Shown: piece after piece, positions 46,111 through 57,499 of the stretch
Numbering within the stretch: the first letter of the stretch is position 1
Layout: each line of letters starts with the position of its first letter
NCBI RefSeq assembly: GCF_949987515.2
Contig: NC_082687.1
Span: 22,304,148 to 22,368,147 of the forward strand
DNA length: 64,000 bases
Reading direction: 5' to 3'
Source of the DNA: Delphinus delphis
Taxonomy: Eukaryota > Chordata > Mammalia > Artiodactyla > Delphinidae
Notes under the pieces: model-generated
What the model was told of the DNA's origin: nothing
Seen by the model: the letters and a program-made list of their open reading frames with translations, nothing else
Database searches by the model: none
Translations under genes and position numbers: made by a program

Positions 46111-46184
46111 TAATCATGCCTCATGGTATAGTGGCAAGAGGTGGTCTCTCTGTTGCTCTGCTTGTCCCTCCCCCCACCCCCACC

Positions 46185-46480
46185 CCAAGAAGATTTCAGT
46201 TATCTGTTCTTACTTATCTGCATTAAACCAACAAACAAAACCACAAAACAAACAAACAAAAACCACTCCAGAATGCAGTGGCTTAAAAAACAAAAATTTG
46301 TTATTTGTCATGATGCTGCAGTCTGGGCTACATGCAGCTGGTCAGTTCCTCTAAGCCTGCTGGGCATGAAACACCCAAGAAGGTTTCTTCATTTGTCCAT
46401 CTGGAACCTCAGCTGGGCTGGCTGTGAAGTTAAAGGCTCCTCCTTTGATTCTTCCTTTTCCGTAAGAAATAGCTCTTGCT
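46185..46480 (+). repeat. Ancient interspersed repeat, family not assigned
   Basis: Begins like 'tatctgttcttacttatctg' with an (AAAC)n stretch, then 'tgcagtggcttaaaaaacaa', 'acctcagctgggctggctgt'. Similar in plan to 47,275-47,830 ('attgctgtgtaacaaa...agtggcttaaaacaa' family). Confidence 0.55.
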
Positions 46481-47270
46481 ATAGCAGTTGAGCAGGGTGC
46501 TTCCTGCTCATGGTGAGTTAGGGATCTAGAGACTTTTTTGTGTGTCCTTCTTTTTTGTTTAGCTGGTGGGGCTTTTTTTTTGGTGGGGGGGAGGGTACCA
46601 TTTTCTTATAAACCTTGGGGGCTTCCTGTAAACTTTATTGAGGTTCACTCCATTGGAAAAGACATACCCAGAAAACTCTTGAGACGGACTCCGGTTTACT
46701 TTGGCTGTGAGTCAGAATGCTGTAGGAAAAGCCTTCAAGGCCTTTAGAAACACCTTTGTCTCACTGATAGGGTCTATGAGGTGCCACTTTAAATCCATTC
46801 TAGATTTAATGAGGCGTCTTCCAGCCACATACTTGATTTGATCTTTAACCTGAGAGTCCATTGTACTAATAGGCCCTGGATTTGATCTTTACCCTAAGAC
46901 TACTTCTTTCTTTGAGAATCTTGTGTTGTCTCGAGAGACAAGAATGACAGTAAGTTTAGTTTTCCAACCTGGCAAGTCCTGGGTTGAATGATTTCTTCTA
47001 AATTCAGCTTGAACGTTCCTCTTTCTCTTCCTGCAATTAATCCTAGGCTGCAAAAGGAAGCCAATGATCACATTCAGAAATTTTCTTAGCCAGGTCCACA
47101 AGTTTATTAGATATGTTTTCTTTCTTCCATATTATTGCAGGCAACTGTGCAACGTGAGTTGCCCTCTCTCCAGCCTCTAATAATAATTTCATCACTGCCT
47201 TTCTCGCCTCACTAACAGTGAGTGTCCTTGCTATGTACTCCCCAGGTGTCTACCTATCACCCGATCTTAT
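46481..47270. other. No gene recognised
   Basis: Contains a mixed G/T-rich block (46,535-46,600). The rest is unassigned. Confidence 0.45.
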
Positions 47271-47274
47271 ATCA

Positions 47275-47832
47275 ATTTCAGTGTCAATTACTAATTGCTA
47301 TGTAAATAACTACCCCCCAAATTTAGGAGTGTAAAATCAAAGTGATTTTATTTGTTTAAAGTTCCAAGATTAGAAGTTTGGACAGGACCCAGTGGCAATG
47401 ACTTGTCTCTATGCCAGAATGTCTGTGGTCTCAGCTGGTATGACTCCAAAGGACTGTCTGAGATTGTTTAAGAAATTGGGTCATATGTGGGGCCTCAGTC
47501 CTGGCTGTTGGCTGGGTTCCTTCATGCTTCTCCACTTGGCTTTTCCCCATGGCTAGATTGGGATTACTCACATGGTGGTCTCAGGGTTGTTAGACTCCTT
47601 ACATAGTATCCAGCTTCTATAAAAGGGAAGCAGGAACTGCAGATGCTCTGAAGGCCTGGGCCTGGAATTCCCAGACTGTCACATTTGTCTCATTTTATTG
47701 CGAAAAGCAAGGCAGGAGGCCATCTCAGATTCAAGAGGAGAGGACATAGACTCAGCCTCTTGCTGGGTAGTATGTTATGCTTGTTCATGGAAAGAAGGCA
47801 TTGATGGGTGGCCACCATCTTGAAGATTATCT
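47275..47832 (+). repeat. Ancient interspersed repeat, family not assigned
   Basis: Starts 'gtgtcaattactaattgcta' with 'gtaaataactaccccccaa', followed by 'cctggctgttggctgggttc' and 'ggtggccaccatcttgaaga', ending 'ttatctgtcaca'. Same family layout as 46,185-46,480 but longer. Together with that copy it splits the L2. Confidence 0.6.
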
Positions 47833-47834
47833 GT

Positions 47835-48262
47835 CACACGTTGGGATCCTGCTAAAGCATTGATCCAGTTACGCCACTCCTCTATTCACAACCCTCTATT
47901 GCCATCTCATTGTACTTCAATAAAAGCCGAATTCCATTACAGTGGTCAGTAAGGCCCTCGGTGATTCGTACCTCTGCTGCCTCATGTGCTCTTCCTCCCT
48001 TAGCTCAGGGCTTCAGTCACACCGACAACCTTTCTATTCATCACCCATACTGCTCTGTTCTTGTCTCCGTGTCTTTGAACTTGCTGTTCCCCCTGCTTAG
48101 ACTGTTTTCTCTCAGATGTGGCCCAGTCCCTTACTTCATGGGGGGCCTGGCTCAAATACCCTCTTTGCAGGGAGGCTTTCCCTGACTGGTGTACTTCGTG
48201 TTGCATTCCCACCAGCATTCTCTGCTTAAACTCTCCTCCAGACGCCCACAACTACTTGCCGT
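47835..48262 (+). mobile_element. L2 LINE, right part of a split copy
   Basis: 'tgatccagttacgccactcc', 'acaaccctctattgccatct', 'gtgctcttcctcccttagct', 'gctgttccccctgcttagac' and 'gaggctttccctgactggtg' are L2 blocks that follow directly on those ending at 46,110. Confidence 0.8.
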
Positions 48263-48346
48263 ACTGCCAGGTTTACACTACCCTATCCAAAACTCTTAGG
48301 GTCGGATGTGTTTGGAATTGAGATTTTTTTCAGTTTTTGGACAGGT

Positions 48347-48738
48347 CATTTTTATAGACTGAGTTGTGTCTCTCCCTCTCCCCACCAAATCCGTATATTG
48401 AAGCTCAACCCCCAGTGTGACTGTATTTGGAGACGGGACTCTCAGGAGGTAACTCTGGTATACGAGGTCATAAGAGTGGAGCCCTAATCCAGAAGGACTG
48501 CTGTCTTTATTAGAAGAGGAAGAGACTCCAGGAGTTGACACGTACAGAGGAAAGGCCATGTGCAGACGTAGTGAGAAGGTGGCTGTCTGCAGACTAGGAA
48601 GAAAGTCGTTACTGACCCTTCCAGCACTTTGCTCTTGTACTTCCAGCCTCCAGAATGTGAGAAGATAAATTTCTGATGTGTGGGTCATCCACTCTCTGGT
48701 ATTCTGTTACAGCAGCCCTAGCAGAGCAGACTAAGAGA
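48347..48738 (+). mobile_element. MaLR (MLT1/MST-like) LTR
   Basis: 'actgagttgtgtctctccct', 'tattgaagctcaaccccca', 'tgtgactgtatttggagacg', 'agaaggactgctgtctttat' and 'ttacagcagccctagcagag' are MaLR LTR blocks in + orientation. The antisense 130-codon frame is accidental. Confidence 0.82.
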
Positions 48739-49830
48739 GTGACATAATGCCTTTGCTATATACTGTGTGACAACTACGGTATATAGTAAGCTTATCCAGG
48801 GACCTCCTCAAAAGTGAAATAAATACAGATTGTAAGTAGTCTTATGCCAGTTCATGTTTTGTTAACCAGTAAATTAAGCAAAACGTTCAGTTCTTAGAGC
48901 CCTTTTGAGTTAAGATTTTCAGATAAGGAGCAATGGACTTATATATGTTTTATTTAATGATTTGTTTGTTAATTCTCACCTGTCCCCATTTGCACATGAG
49001 CTACAGGAGAGCATGTAGTTTTATTTCATTCATTGCTATATCCCCATCATGTCAGTGCCTGGCAAATGATAGACTCTCGATAAATATTTGCTGAGTGGAT
49101 GCTAAAGGGTAGAATATGTTAAAAGTAATGGGGAATAAAAGAAGGGCTATTTCAAAGAAGATCTAATTTGTTTATACATTTTATTTATTCGTTGAATTGA
49201 TTTAAAATAATTTTGAGTGCCTAGTATGGGCCAGGCACTCTTCTAAGCCCTTGACGGGCCTTCATTCAGTGAGAGGTGCAGAGTACAGGGAGGATCCTGA
49301 AGACTGAGTGGGAGTGAGGAAAAGTAGACATTGCAGGAACTGATATGGGTCCTAGCTAAAACATGGGGGTGAGGCAGGGAAATGGATGAGCTTCCCTGTG
49401 GAAAGCTCAAGATTGAGATAACAGTGGAACGTAAAGCCGAAAATGTCCTGCAAGTCATTAGAAGTACTGCACTGAAGATCGCGTGAGCTGTTAGTACAAG
49501 AGATTTTAGTTTATGGGTTAATAGTCAAGAATTATTGACTGAAGCCATTGACTGTCGGAATGTCTCCCCAGGAGGCAAAAGTATGTAAAGAAGGTTTGGG
49601 GTCATACGAAGACCAGAGTGTCTGTTACTGAGCTGCGCACTCTGGAAGAGGAAATGTTCAGGCAATGTCTTCAGGAAAGCGTTGGCCAGTTTCCAGGTCC
49701 TCTAAAGAGAACGTTAGGCTTTTCACACTTTCTAGCCTTTGCTTGCCTGTCCTGCGCACTCTGTCTGCTCCTCTCATGATGGATTTTATATTCGCCATAT
49801 GCCTCTTCTTACACCCACATCTTTTCTTTC
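48739..49830. other. Mostly unassigned, with an L2 patch
   Basis: An L2 3'-like patch lies at about 48,985-49,095 ('attgctatatccccatcatg', 'cagtgcctggcaaatgatag', 'cgataaatatttgctgagtg'). The rest has no recognised gene or repeat. Confidence 0.45.
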
Positions 49831-49831
49831 C

Positions 49832-50172
49832 TTTTTTTAATTGAGGTATAATTGACATATAACGTCATGTGAGTTTCAGGTGTACAACATAATGATCCAA
49901 CACTTGTGTATAGGACAAAATGATCACCACCGTAAGCTTAGTTAACGTGTGTCACCATAGATGGTTATAATTTTTTTCTTATGCTGAGAACTTTTAAGAT
50001 TTATTCTCTTAGCAACTTTCAGGTATGCACTGTAGTACTGTTACCCAGAGTCATCATGCTGTACATTACATCCCCATGACTTATTTGTATTATAACTACA
50101 AGTTTGTACCTTTTGACCCCCTGCATGCATTTTGCCCCCCACCTCTGGCAACCAAGCACCCATGTGTTCTCT
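49832..50172 (-). mobile_element. Old L1M 3' UTR fragment
   Basis: On the + strand: 'ttgaggtataattgacatat', 'gtttcaggtgtacaacataa', 'catgctgtacattacatccc' and 'gtttgtaccttttgaccccc'. Antisense L1M 3' UTR, better kept than the related copy at 6,900-7,260. Confidence 0.85.
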
Positions 50173-51355
50173 CTACGAGTCCCTTGCTCCATGAAGTTCT
50201 CTCGGCAAAACCTCAACTTTACCTCCTCTCTAGCCACCTGGAAATATTGATCACGCCTCTCCTCTGTTCTGCCCCCACTGATGGATACTTCTCTAAGTAC
50301 CTGCAGTATTTTCTATATTGACTCGTACTCACATTGCCCCTCTCCTCAAGTAAATGATACAGGTGGTACAAAGGATGACAAGAATTGTGATGGAGTTGGA
50401 GGGGCTGAAGTTTGGGAAACGCTGTGTCCTTGTGTGCCAAGCACTTGCTTGGTACACAGTAGAGCTTTAATAATGTTATTTTTGTTGTCAGTAATCTATC
50501 ACATATTGCTGAGGGGATCAAGTAATATCAGGTTCTGAGAAAAGGAGTTTGACTGGAAATAAGTCACTAGTGATCACATAACGGTCGGAATGTCCCAGCA
50601 TATGCTTTATTGTCAGTATCAGGAAGGGAAATAGAACTTTCTGAGAGTCTGATTTGGGCCAGGCTACAGATAGAATCCTTATACTCATTTTTAGATGATA
50701 CAGATGAGCTTCTTAGATTAATATGAGGTTTTTAGAACTGAGAAAAGAAATAGGTTGTTTAATAGGTTTTTTTTGCCAGTTTTATTATTTGAAAGAATAA
50801 TTGTATAAATTGCAAAGTAAATGCTTCAATTAAAGAAAGGAAGTAGAAGCAAGTCACACCCTATTTTCTAAATTCCTTCAAATAGAAATCCTTTCGTCTT
50901 CCTACTTCAACAGTATTTGCTAAGTATTTTGAAAAAAAAAATTCGAAAGTACAAAAAAGATGAGAGGAATTTTGTAAAAATTGTAGTATTGTTAATATTT
51001 AATTTATTTGGTGTCTTTTTTCCTGAGAATCCAAGAGAACAAATATGCAGTCGTAACAACATTGTCACTTTAAAATTTGCAGTAATTCCAAATGTCAAAT
51101 TAAAAAAAAATCTATATTTCATATCTTTCGACTCTATGCCTAGAAAGCAAGATCCTTCTCATTGCTTCGTGCAGGACTTCTCAAACTTCAGACATGTGGT
51201 TTTCTGATGGCTTATTAGATTTGATATTGAGGTATTTCTCTTCTGCACTTTGACCTCTAAGGCACATTCCTCAGCTTCTGCAGTTCACAAAGCATTGGCT
51301 TCTGGCGATGGTTTTGAATCAGGGAGGCTAACGACAGACCGGAAGCTCTCCCAGT
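50173..51355. other. No gene recognised
   Basis: AT-rich in its right half. Short frames only. Confidence 0.45.
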
Positions 51356-51369
51356 CATTGGCAGATGTT

Positions 51370-51480
51370 TATGATTTACTGAGCACGTTCCCTGTACATG
51401 GCTCTCTGCCAAGCGCTGTGAGGGGTAAAAACATGCACCAAACATGATTCCTTTTAGAGACTTATTATCTAGTGGAGCAA
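51370..51480 (+). mobile_element. L2-like fragment
   Basis: 'atttactgagcacgttccct', 'gccaagcgctgtgaggggta' and 'ttagagacttattatctagt' resemble an L2 segment. Weak. Confidence 0.45.
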
Positions 51481-51754
51481 TGAATATCTGTGCACGAAGA
51501 ACTGAGGTACCCAGTATACAACTGTCCATGCTCTAAGGAGACCATGCTTTCTTTCATCGCTAAACGTACGGACGTGCACGTCCCTCATTGGGACTATTTC
51601 ATCCAATGTCTTTTCCTCACTCTTCCTCCTGACCCACTTACCTGATCCAGAGGTGTTACTTTGACATTGTTTTCTCTGGGAATATTTCCCCTAAGCCTCC
51701 AAGATTGGATTAGGTATCTCCCATTCTTAATTTCATTTAGTAAATATTTCAATA

Positions 51755-52068
51755 CAGTTGGCCCACCGTATCCACAGGCTCTGCATCCTCGGGATCAACG
51801 GACTGCAGATTGAAAATATTCGGGGGGGAAAAAAATTCTAGAAGGTTCCATAAAGTAAAACTTGAATTTGCTACTCACTGGCAACTATTTACATAACGTT
51901 TACATTGTGTTAGGTATTGTAAGTAAACTATAGATGGTTCCAAGTATATCGGAGGATGAGTGTAGGTCATATGCAAATACTGTATTATTTCATATAAGGG
52001 ACTTGAGCATCTGCAGATGCTGGTATCCGTTAGGGTCCTTGAAGCTGGTGGATACAGAAAAAGGACTG
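51755..52068. mobile_element. Tigger-type DNA transposon, internally deleted
   Basis: Begins CAGTTGGCCCACCGTATCCA after a TA (51,753-51,754), contains 'tatttacataacgtttacat' and 'cataagggacttgagcatct'-like text ('atataagggacttgagcatc'), and ends near 'aaaggactgt'. This is the layout of a short Tigger derivative without transposase. Confidence 0.88.
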
Positions 52069-52262
52069 TGGTTAGCATTTACTGTCAGCCACATGCCAAG
52101 CACTTTCACCTGTGTAACCCTCCCAAGCTCTGTGAGATGTTTTCCTCACCACTTTTTAGGTGACGAAACTGAAGCAGCAGGAGTTTACGTGCCTTGGCCA
52201 GGCTCCACCGTGAGGTGGAATTAGAGTTTGAACCCAGGTCTCTCTGCAGAGCCTGCACTCTT
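52069..52262 (-). repeat. MIR SINE
   Basis: 'agccacatgccaagcacttt', 'actttttaggtgacgaaact' and 'gagtttgaacccaggtctct' on the + strand are antisense MIR. Confidence 0.85.
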
Positions 52263-52299
52263 CACCTAGCGGGTGCTGCGTCACTGGAAAAACTAATAA

Positions 52300-52718
52300 G
52301 AGGCGTAAAGATTAAAAGGGAGGAGATAAAAATTACCATTGTTTATAAATGAAAGCTGTGAATATTAACAAACTACGAAGACTAGTAAGCGAGTTCAGCA
52401 AGATGGCCAGGCAGGCAGAAGAGTAACAAAAAATGAAGAGCATTTTTCAACACTAAATAAAATGTTAGCTAACATAACACAGTAGTAAAGTACTCAGAGC
52501 AGCAGGAAGACACCACAATCAAACGGAGTTCACTTAAAGCTTGTTTGGATGGCCCAATATTAGAAAATCTATCAATATGATCTTAAGGCATGCAGAAAAA
52601 GTTATTATCAAGCTCTTAAATAAGAGCTTGATAAGATTAGATGGGATCATCCAAATAAATGCATGAATAAATGAATGAATGAATGATTCCTACTAAAACA
52701 TCTCTGGTAAACATCATA
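52300..52718. other. Possible very old L1 ORF2 remnant with a palindrome
   Basis: 'actagtaagcgagttcagca', 'gaaaatctatcaatatgatc' and 'ctctggtaaacatcatactt' recall parts of L1M/HAL1 ORF2, out of frame. A perfect 14-bp-arm palindrome lies at 52,605-52,634. The young L1 inserted at the right end. Confidence 0.4.
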
Positions 52719-52734
52719 CTTAACATAGAACTTT

Positions 52735-53124
52735 TTTTTTTCTTTTTAATTTTTATTGGAGTATAGTTTATTTACAGTGTTTTGTTAGTTCCTGCTGTAC
52801 AGCAAAGTGAATCGGATATACATATACATATATCCAATTTTTTTAGATTCTGTTCCCATATAGGTCATTACAGAGTATTGAGAAGACTTCCCAGTGCTCT
52901 ACAGTAGGTCATTATTAGTTATCTATTGTATATATAGTAGTGTGTATGTGTCGAACACATGTGCTTTTAATTCCAAACTTTCTCATCTCCTCTGGAACCA
53001 TGCTCCATTAAGTATCACTTCATTTGCCGCTATCTAGAGTTCGTACATTTTCAATCACTCATTTAATTTCACAATCACTTCCAAACATGATTCACTTCTG
53101 ACTGAGAAACGCAATCTATTTCTT
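52735..53124 (-). mobile_element. Transduced 3' flank ending in a second L1 3' tail
   Basis: Downstream (minus strand) of the internal poly(A) come about 130 bp of apparently non-L1 sequence (about 53,124-52,990), then the end of another artiodactyl L1 3' UTR ('tcactttgctgtacagcagg' read on the minus strand) with its AATAAA signal and the terminal poly(A). The whole lies inside the target duplication. Confidence 0.75.
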
Positions 53125-53137
53125 TTTTTTTTTTTAG

Positions 53138-53833
53138 CATCTTTATTGAGGTATAATTACTTTACAATGTTGTGTTAGTTTCTGCTGTATAACAAAGTGA
53201 ATCAGCTACAAGTATACATATATCCCCATATATCCTCCCTCTTGTGTCTCCCTCCCACCTTCCCTATCCCACTCCTCTAGGTGGTCACAAAGCACCGAGC
53301 TGATCTCCCTGTGTTATGTGGCTGCTTCCCACTATCTATTTTACATTTGGTAGTGTATATATGTCAATGCCACTCTCTCACTTCGTCCCAGCTTACCCCT
53401 CCCCCTCCCCATGTCCTCAATTCCATTCTCTAGGTCTGCGTATGTCTCTTTATTCCTGTCCTGCCCCTAGGTTCTTCAGAACCTTTTTTTTTTTTTTAAG
53501 ATTTCATATATATGTGTTAGCATATGGTATTTGTTTTTCTCTTTGTGACTTACTTCACTCTGTATGACAGACTCTAGGTCCATACACCTCACTACAAATA
53601 ACTCAATTTCATTTCTTTTTATGGCTGAGTAATATCCCATTTTATATATGTGCCACAGCTTCTTTATCCATTCATCTGTTGATGGACACTTGGGTTCCTT
53701 CCATGTCCTGGCTATTGTAAATAGTGCTGCAATGAACATTGTGGTACATGACTCTTTTTGAATTATGGTTTTCTCAGGGTATATGCCCAGTAGTGGGATT
53801 ACTGGGTCATATGGTAGTTCTTTTTTTAGTTTT
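53138..53833 (-). mobile_element. L1 3' UTR of the full-length copy
   Basis: Antisense blocks 'ttgaggtataattactttac', 'gtttctgctgtataacaaag' and 'ggtggtcacaaagcaccgag' are typical of the ruminant/cetacean L1 3' end. An A-rich stretch at about 53,484-53,500 (T run on +) splits the UTR. An AATAAA lies just before the internal poly(A) (antisense of 'tttatt' near 53,145). Confidence 0.85.
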
Positions 53834-54922
53834 TTAAGGAAACTCCACTGTTCTCCATAGTGGCTGTATCAAGTTACATTGCCACCAACAGTGCAAGAGG
53901 GCTCCCTTTTCTCCACACCATCTCCAGCATTTATTGTTTGTAGATTTTCTGACGATGGCCATCCTGACTGGGGTGAAGTGATACCTCATTGTAGTTCTGA
54001 TTTGCATTTCTCTAATAATTAGTGATGTTAAGCATCCTTTCATGTGTTTGTTGGCAATCTGTATATCTTCTTTGGAGAAATGTCTGTTTAGGTCTTCTGC
54101 CCATTTTTGGATTGGGTTGTTTGGTTTTTTTTTGATATTGAGCTGCATGAGCTGCTTGTATATTTTGGAGATTAATCTGTCAGTTGCTTCATTTGCAAAT
54201 ATTTTCTCCCATTCTGAGAGTTGTCTTTTCATCTTGTTTATGGTTTCCTTTGCTGTGCAAAAGCTTTTAAGTTTCATTAGGTCCCAATTGTTTATTTTCG
54301 TTTTTATTTCCATTTCTCTAGGAGGTGGGTCAAAAACGATCTTGCTGTGATTTATGTCATAGTGTGTTCTGCCTATGTTTTCCTCTAAGAGTTTGATAGT
54401 GTCTGGCCTCACATTTAGGTCCTTAATCCATTTTGAGTTTATTTTTGTGTATGGTGTTAGGGAGTGTTCTAATTTCATTCTTTTACATGTACCTGTCCAG
54501 TTTTCCCAGCACCACTTATTGAAGAGGCTGTCTTTTCTCCATTGTATATTCTTGCCTCCTTTATCAAAGATAAGTTGACCATATGTGCTTGGGTTTATCT
54601 CTGGGCTTTCTATCCTGTTCCATTGATCTATATTTCTGTTTTTGTGCCAGTACCGTACTGTCTTCATTACTGTAGCTTTGTAGTATAGTCTGAAGTCAGG
54701 GAGCCTGATTCCTCCAGCTTCTTTTTCTTTCTCAAGATTGCTTTGGCTATTTGGGGTCCTTTGTGTTTCCATACAAATTATGCAATTTTTTGTTCTAGTT
54801 CTGTGAAAGATGCCAGTGGTAGTTTGATAGGGATTGCATTGAATCTGTAGATTGCTTTGGGTGGTAGAGTCATTTTCACAATGTTGATTCTTCCAATCCA
54901 AGAACATGGTATATCTGTCCAT
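53834..54922 (-). pseudogene. L1 ORF2 C-terminal segment, 362 codons open
   Basis: Open frame of the ORF2 C terminus. Visible: [18 protein letters not shown] (residues about 70-87), [76 protein letters not shown], and the Cys-rich end [19 protein letters not shown] near residues 330-350, followed by [12 protein letters not shown]. The first ~60 residues, before a frameshift, are out of the ORF2 frame. This region helps RNA binding and retrotransposition in active L1s. Upstream frameshifts leave it as a relic. Confidence 0.9.
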
Positions 54923-56669
54923 CTATTTGTATCATCTTTAATTTCTTTCATCAGGGTCTTATAGCTTTCTGCATACAGGTCTTTTGTCTCCTTAGGTAGG
55001 TTTATTCCTAGGTATTTTACTCTTCTAGTTGCAATGGTAAATGGGAGTGTTTCCTTAATTTCTCTTTCAGATTTTTTATCATTAGTGTATAGGAATGCAA
55101 GAGATTTCTGTGCATTAATTTTGTATCCTGCTACTTTACCAGATTCATTGATTAGCTCTCGTAGTTTTCTGGTAGCATCTTTAGGATTCTCTACATAGAG
55201 TATCATGTCATCTGCAAACAGTGACAGCTTTACTACTTCTTTTCTGATTTAGATTCCTTTTATTTCTTTTTCTTCTTGATTGCTGTGGCTAAAACTTCCA
55301 AAACTATGTTGAATAATAGTGGTGAGAATGGTCAACCTTGTCTTGTTCCTGATCTTAGTGGAAGTGGTTTTTTAACCATTGAGAACAATGTTGGCTGTGG
55401 GGTTGCTGTATATGGCCTTTATTATGTTGAGGTGGGTTCCCTCTGTGCCCACTTTCTGGAGAGTTTTTATCATAAATGGGTGTTGAATTTTGTCTGAAGC
55501 TTTTCCTGCATCTATTGAGATTATCATATGGCTTTTATCCTTCAGTTTGTTAATATGGTGTATCACTTTGATTGATTTGCATATATTCAAAAATCCTTGC
55601 ATTCCTGGGATAAACCCCACTTGATCATGGTGTATGATCCTTTTAATGTGCTGTTGGATTCTGTTTGCTAGTATTTTGTTGAGGATTTTTGCATCTATGT
55701 TCATCAGTGATATTGGCCTTTAATTTTCTTTTTTTGTGACATCTTTGTCTGTTTTTGGTATCAGGGTGATGGTGACCTTGTAGAATGAGTTTGGGAGTGT
55801 TCCTCCCTCTGCTATATTTTGGAAGAGTTTGAGAAGAATAGGTGTTTTCTCTTCTCTAAATGTTTGATAGAATTCACCTGTGAAGCCATCTGGTCCTGGG
55901 CTTTTGTTTGTTGGAAGATTTTTAGTCACAGTTTCAATTTCAGTGCTTGTGATTGGTCTGTTCATATTTTCTTTTTCTTCCTGGTTCAGTCTCGAAGGTT
56001 GTGCTTTTCTAAGAATTTGTCCATTTCTTCCAGGTGGTCCATTTTATTGGCATATAGTTGCTTGTCATAATCTCTCATGATCCTTTGTATATCTGCAGTG
56101 TCAGTTGTTACTTCTCCTTTTTCATTTCTAATTCTGTCAATTTCAGTCTTTTCCCTTTTTTCCTCAATGATGATTCTGGCTAACGGTTTATCAGTTTTGT
56201 TTATTTTCTCAAAGAACCAGCTTTTAGTTTTATTGATCTTTGCTATTGTTTCCTTCATTTCTTTTTAATTTATTTCTGACCTGAACTTTATGATTTCTTT
56301 CCTTCTGCTAACTTTTGGGTTTTTTTGTTCTTCTTTCTCTAATTGCTTTAGGTGTAAGGTTAGGTTGTTTGTTTGAGATGTTTCTTGTTTCTTGTGGTAG
56401 GATTGTATTGCTATAAACTTCCCTCTTAGAACTGCTTCTGCTTCATCCCATAGGTTTTGGGTCATCTTGTTTTGACTGTCATTTGTTTCTAGGTATTTTT
56501 TGATTTCCTCATTGATTTCTTCAGTGATCTCTTGGTTATTTAGTAGTGTATTGTTTAGCCTCCATATGTTTGTATTTTTTTTTTTTTTTTTGCAGTACAC
56601 GGGCCTCTCACTGTTGTGGTCTCTCCCGTTGCAGAGCACAGGCTCTGGACACACAGGCTCAGCGGCCAT
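54778..56669 (-). pseudogene. L1 ORF2 reverse-transcriptase region, frameshifted
   Basis: The RT is split over several frames. 56,669-56,265 has the linker region with ETSQTNNLTLHLKQLEKEE; its first residues are SINE-derived. 56,258-55,986 has [20 protein letters not shown]. 55,965-55,720 has [17 protein letters not shown]. 55,704-55,372 has the palm start [17 protein letters not shown] text (read [10 protein letters not shown]) with the usual Glu and Phe changed. 55,206-54,778 begins at MILY just after the catalytic Asp pair and includes [17 protein letters not shown]. At least four frameshifts or stops separate these parts. Confidence 0.9.
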
Positions 56670-56785
56670 GGCTCATGGGCCTAGCCGTTCCATGTCATGT
56701 GGGATCTTCCCAGACCGGGGCACGAACCCGTGTCCCCTGCATTGGCAGGCAGATTCTCAACCACTGCGCCACCAGGGAAGCCCCC
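56575..56785 (-). mobile_element. CHR-type tRNA-derived SINE nested in the L1
   Basis: The minus strand starts GGGCTTCCCTGGTGGCGCAG near 56,783 and ends in a poly(A) (T run 56,575-56,591). It interrupts L1 ORF2 in the endonuclease-RT linker. Compared with the L1 at 32,569-32,634, about 66 bp of L1 is missing at the insertion point and no target duplication is seen. Confidence 0.93.
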
Positions 56786-57420
56786 GATTTCAATTTTCTT
56801 AAATTTACCAAGGCTTGATTTGTGATCCAAGATATGATCTCTCCTGGAGAATGTTCCATGAGCACTTGAGAAGAAAGTGTATCCTGTTGTTTTTGGATGG
56901 ATTGTCCTGTAATAATCAATTAAGTCCATCTTGTTTAATGTGTCATTTAAAGCTCGTGTTTCCTTATTGATTTTCATTTTTGATGATCTGTCCATTGGTG
57001 AAAGTGGGGTGTTAAAGTCCCCTACTATTATTGTGTTACTGTCGATTTCCCCTTTTACAGCTGTTAGCATTTGCCTTATGTTTTGAGGTTCTCCTATATG
57101 GGGTGCATAAATATTTACAATTGTTATATCTTCTTGGATTGATTCCTTGATCACTATGTAGTGTCCTTCTTTGTCTCTTGTAATAGTCTTTATTTTAAAG
57201 TCTATTTTGTCTGATATGAGAATTGCTACTCCAGCTTTCTTTTGATTTCCATTTGCATGGAATATCTTTCTCTATCCCCTCACTTTCAGTCTGTATGTGT
57301 CCCTAGGTCTGAAGTGGGTCTTTGTAAACAGCATATATATGGGTCTTGTTTTTACATCCATTCAGCCAGTCTGTGTCTTTTGGTTGGAGCATTTAATCCA
57401 TTTACATTGTTGGTAATTAT
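56786..57420 (-). pseudogene. L1 ORF2 endonuclease domain, broken at its N terminus
   Basis: The frame 57,154 to about 56,786 contains TIVNIYAP, IIVGDFNTPLSPMDRSS (catalytic Asp/Asn), TGYTFFSSAHGTFSRRDHILDHKSSL (DH pair, with Arg where Ile or Thr is usual). Upstream to about 57,420 the N-terminal part (LNAPTKRHRLAEWM-like) contains stops. Further extension of the open frame below 56,786 is SINE-derived sequence. Confidence 0.88.
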
Positions 57421-57499
57421 CTATATGTATGTTCTTATGACCATTTTCTTAATTGTTTTGGGTTTATTTTTGTAGGTCCTTTCCTTCTCTTGTTTTTCC

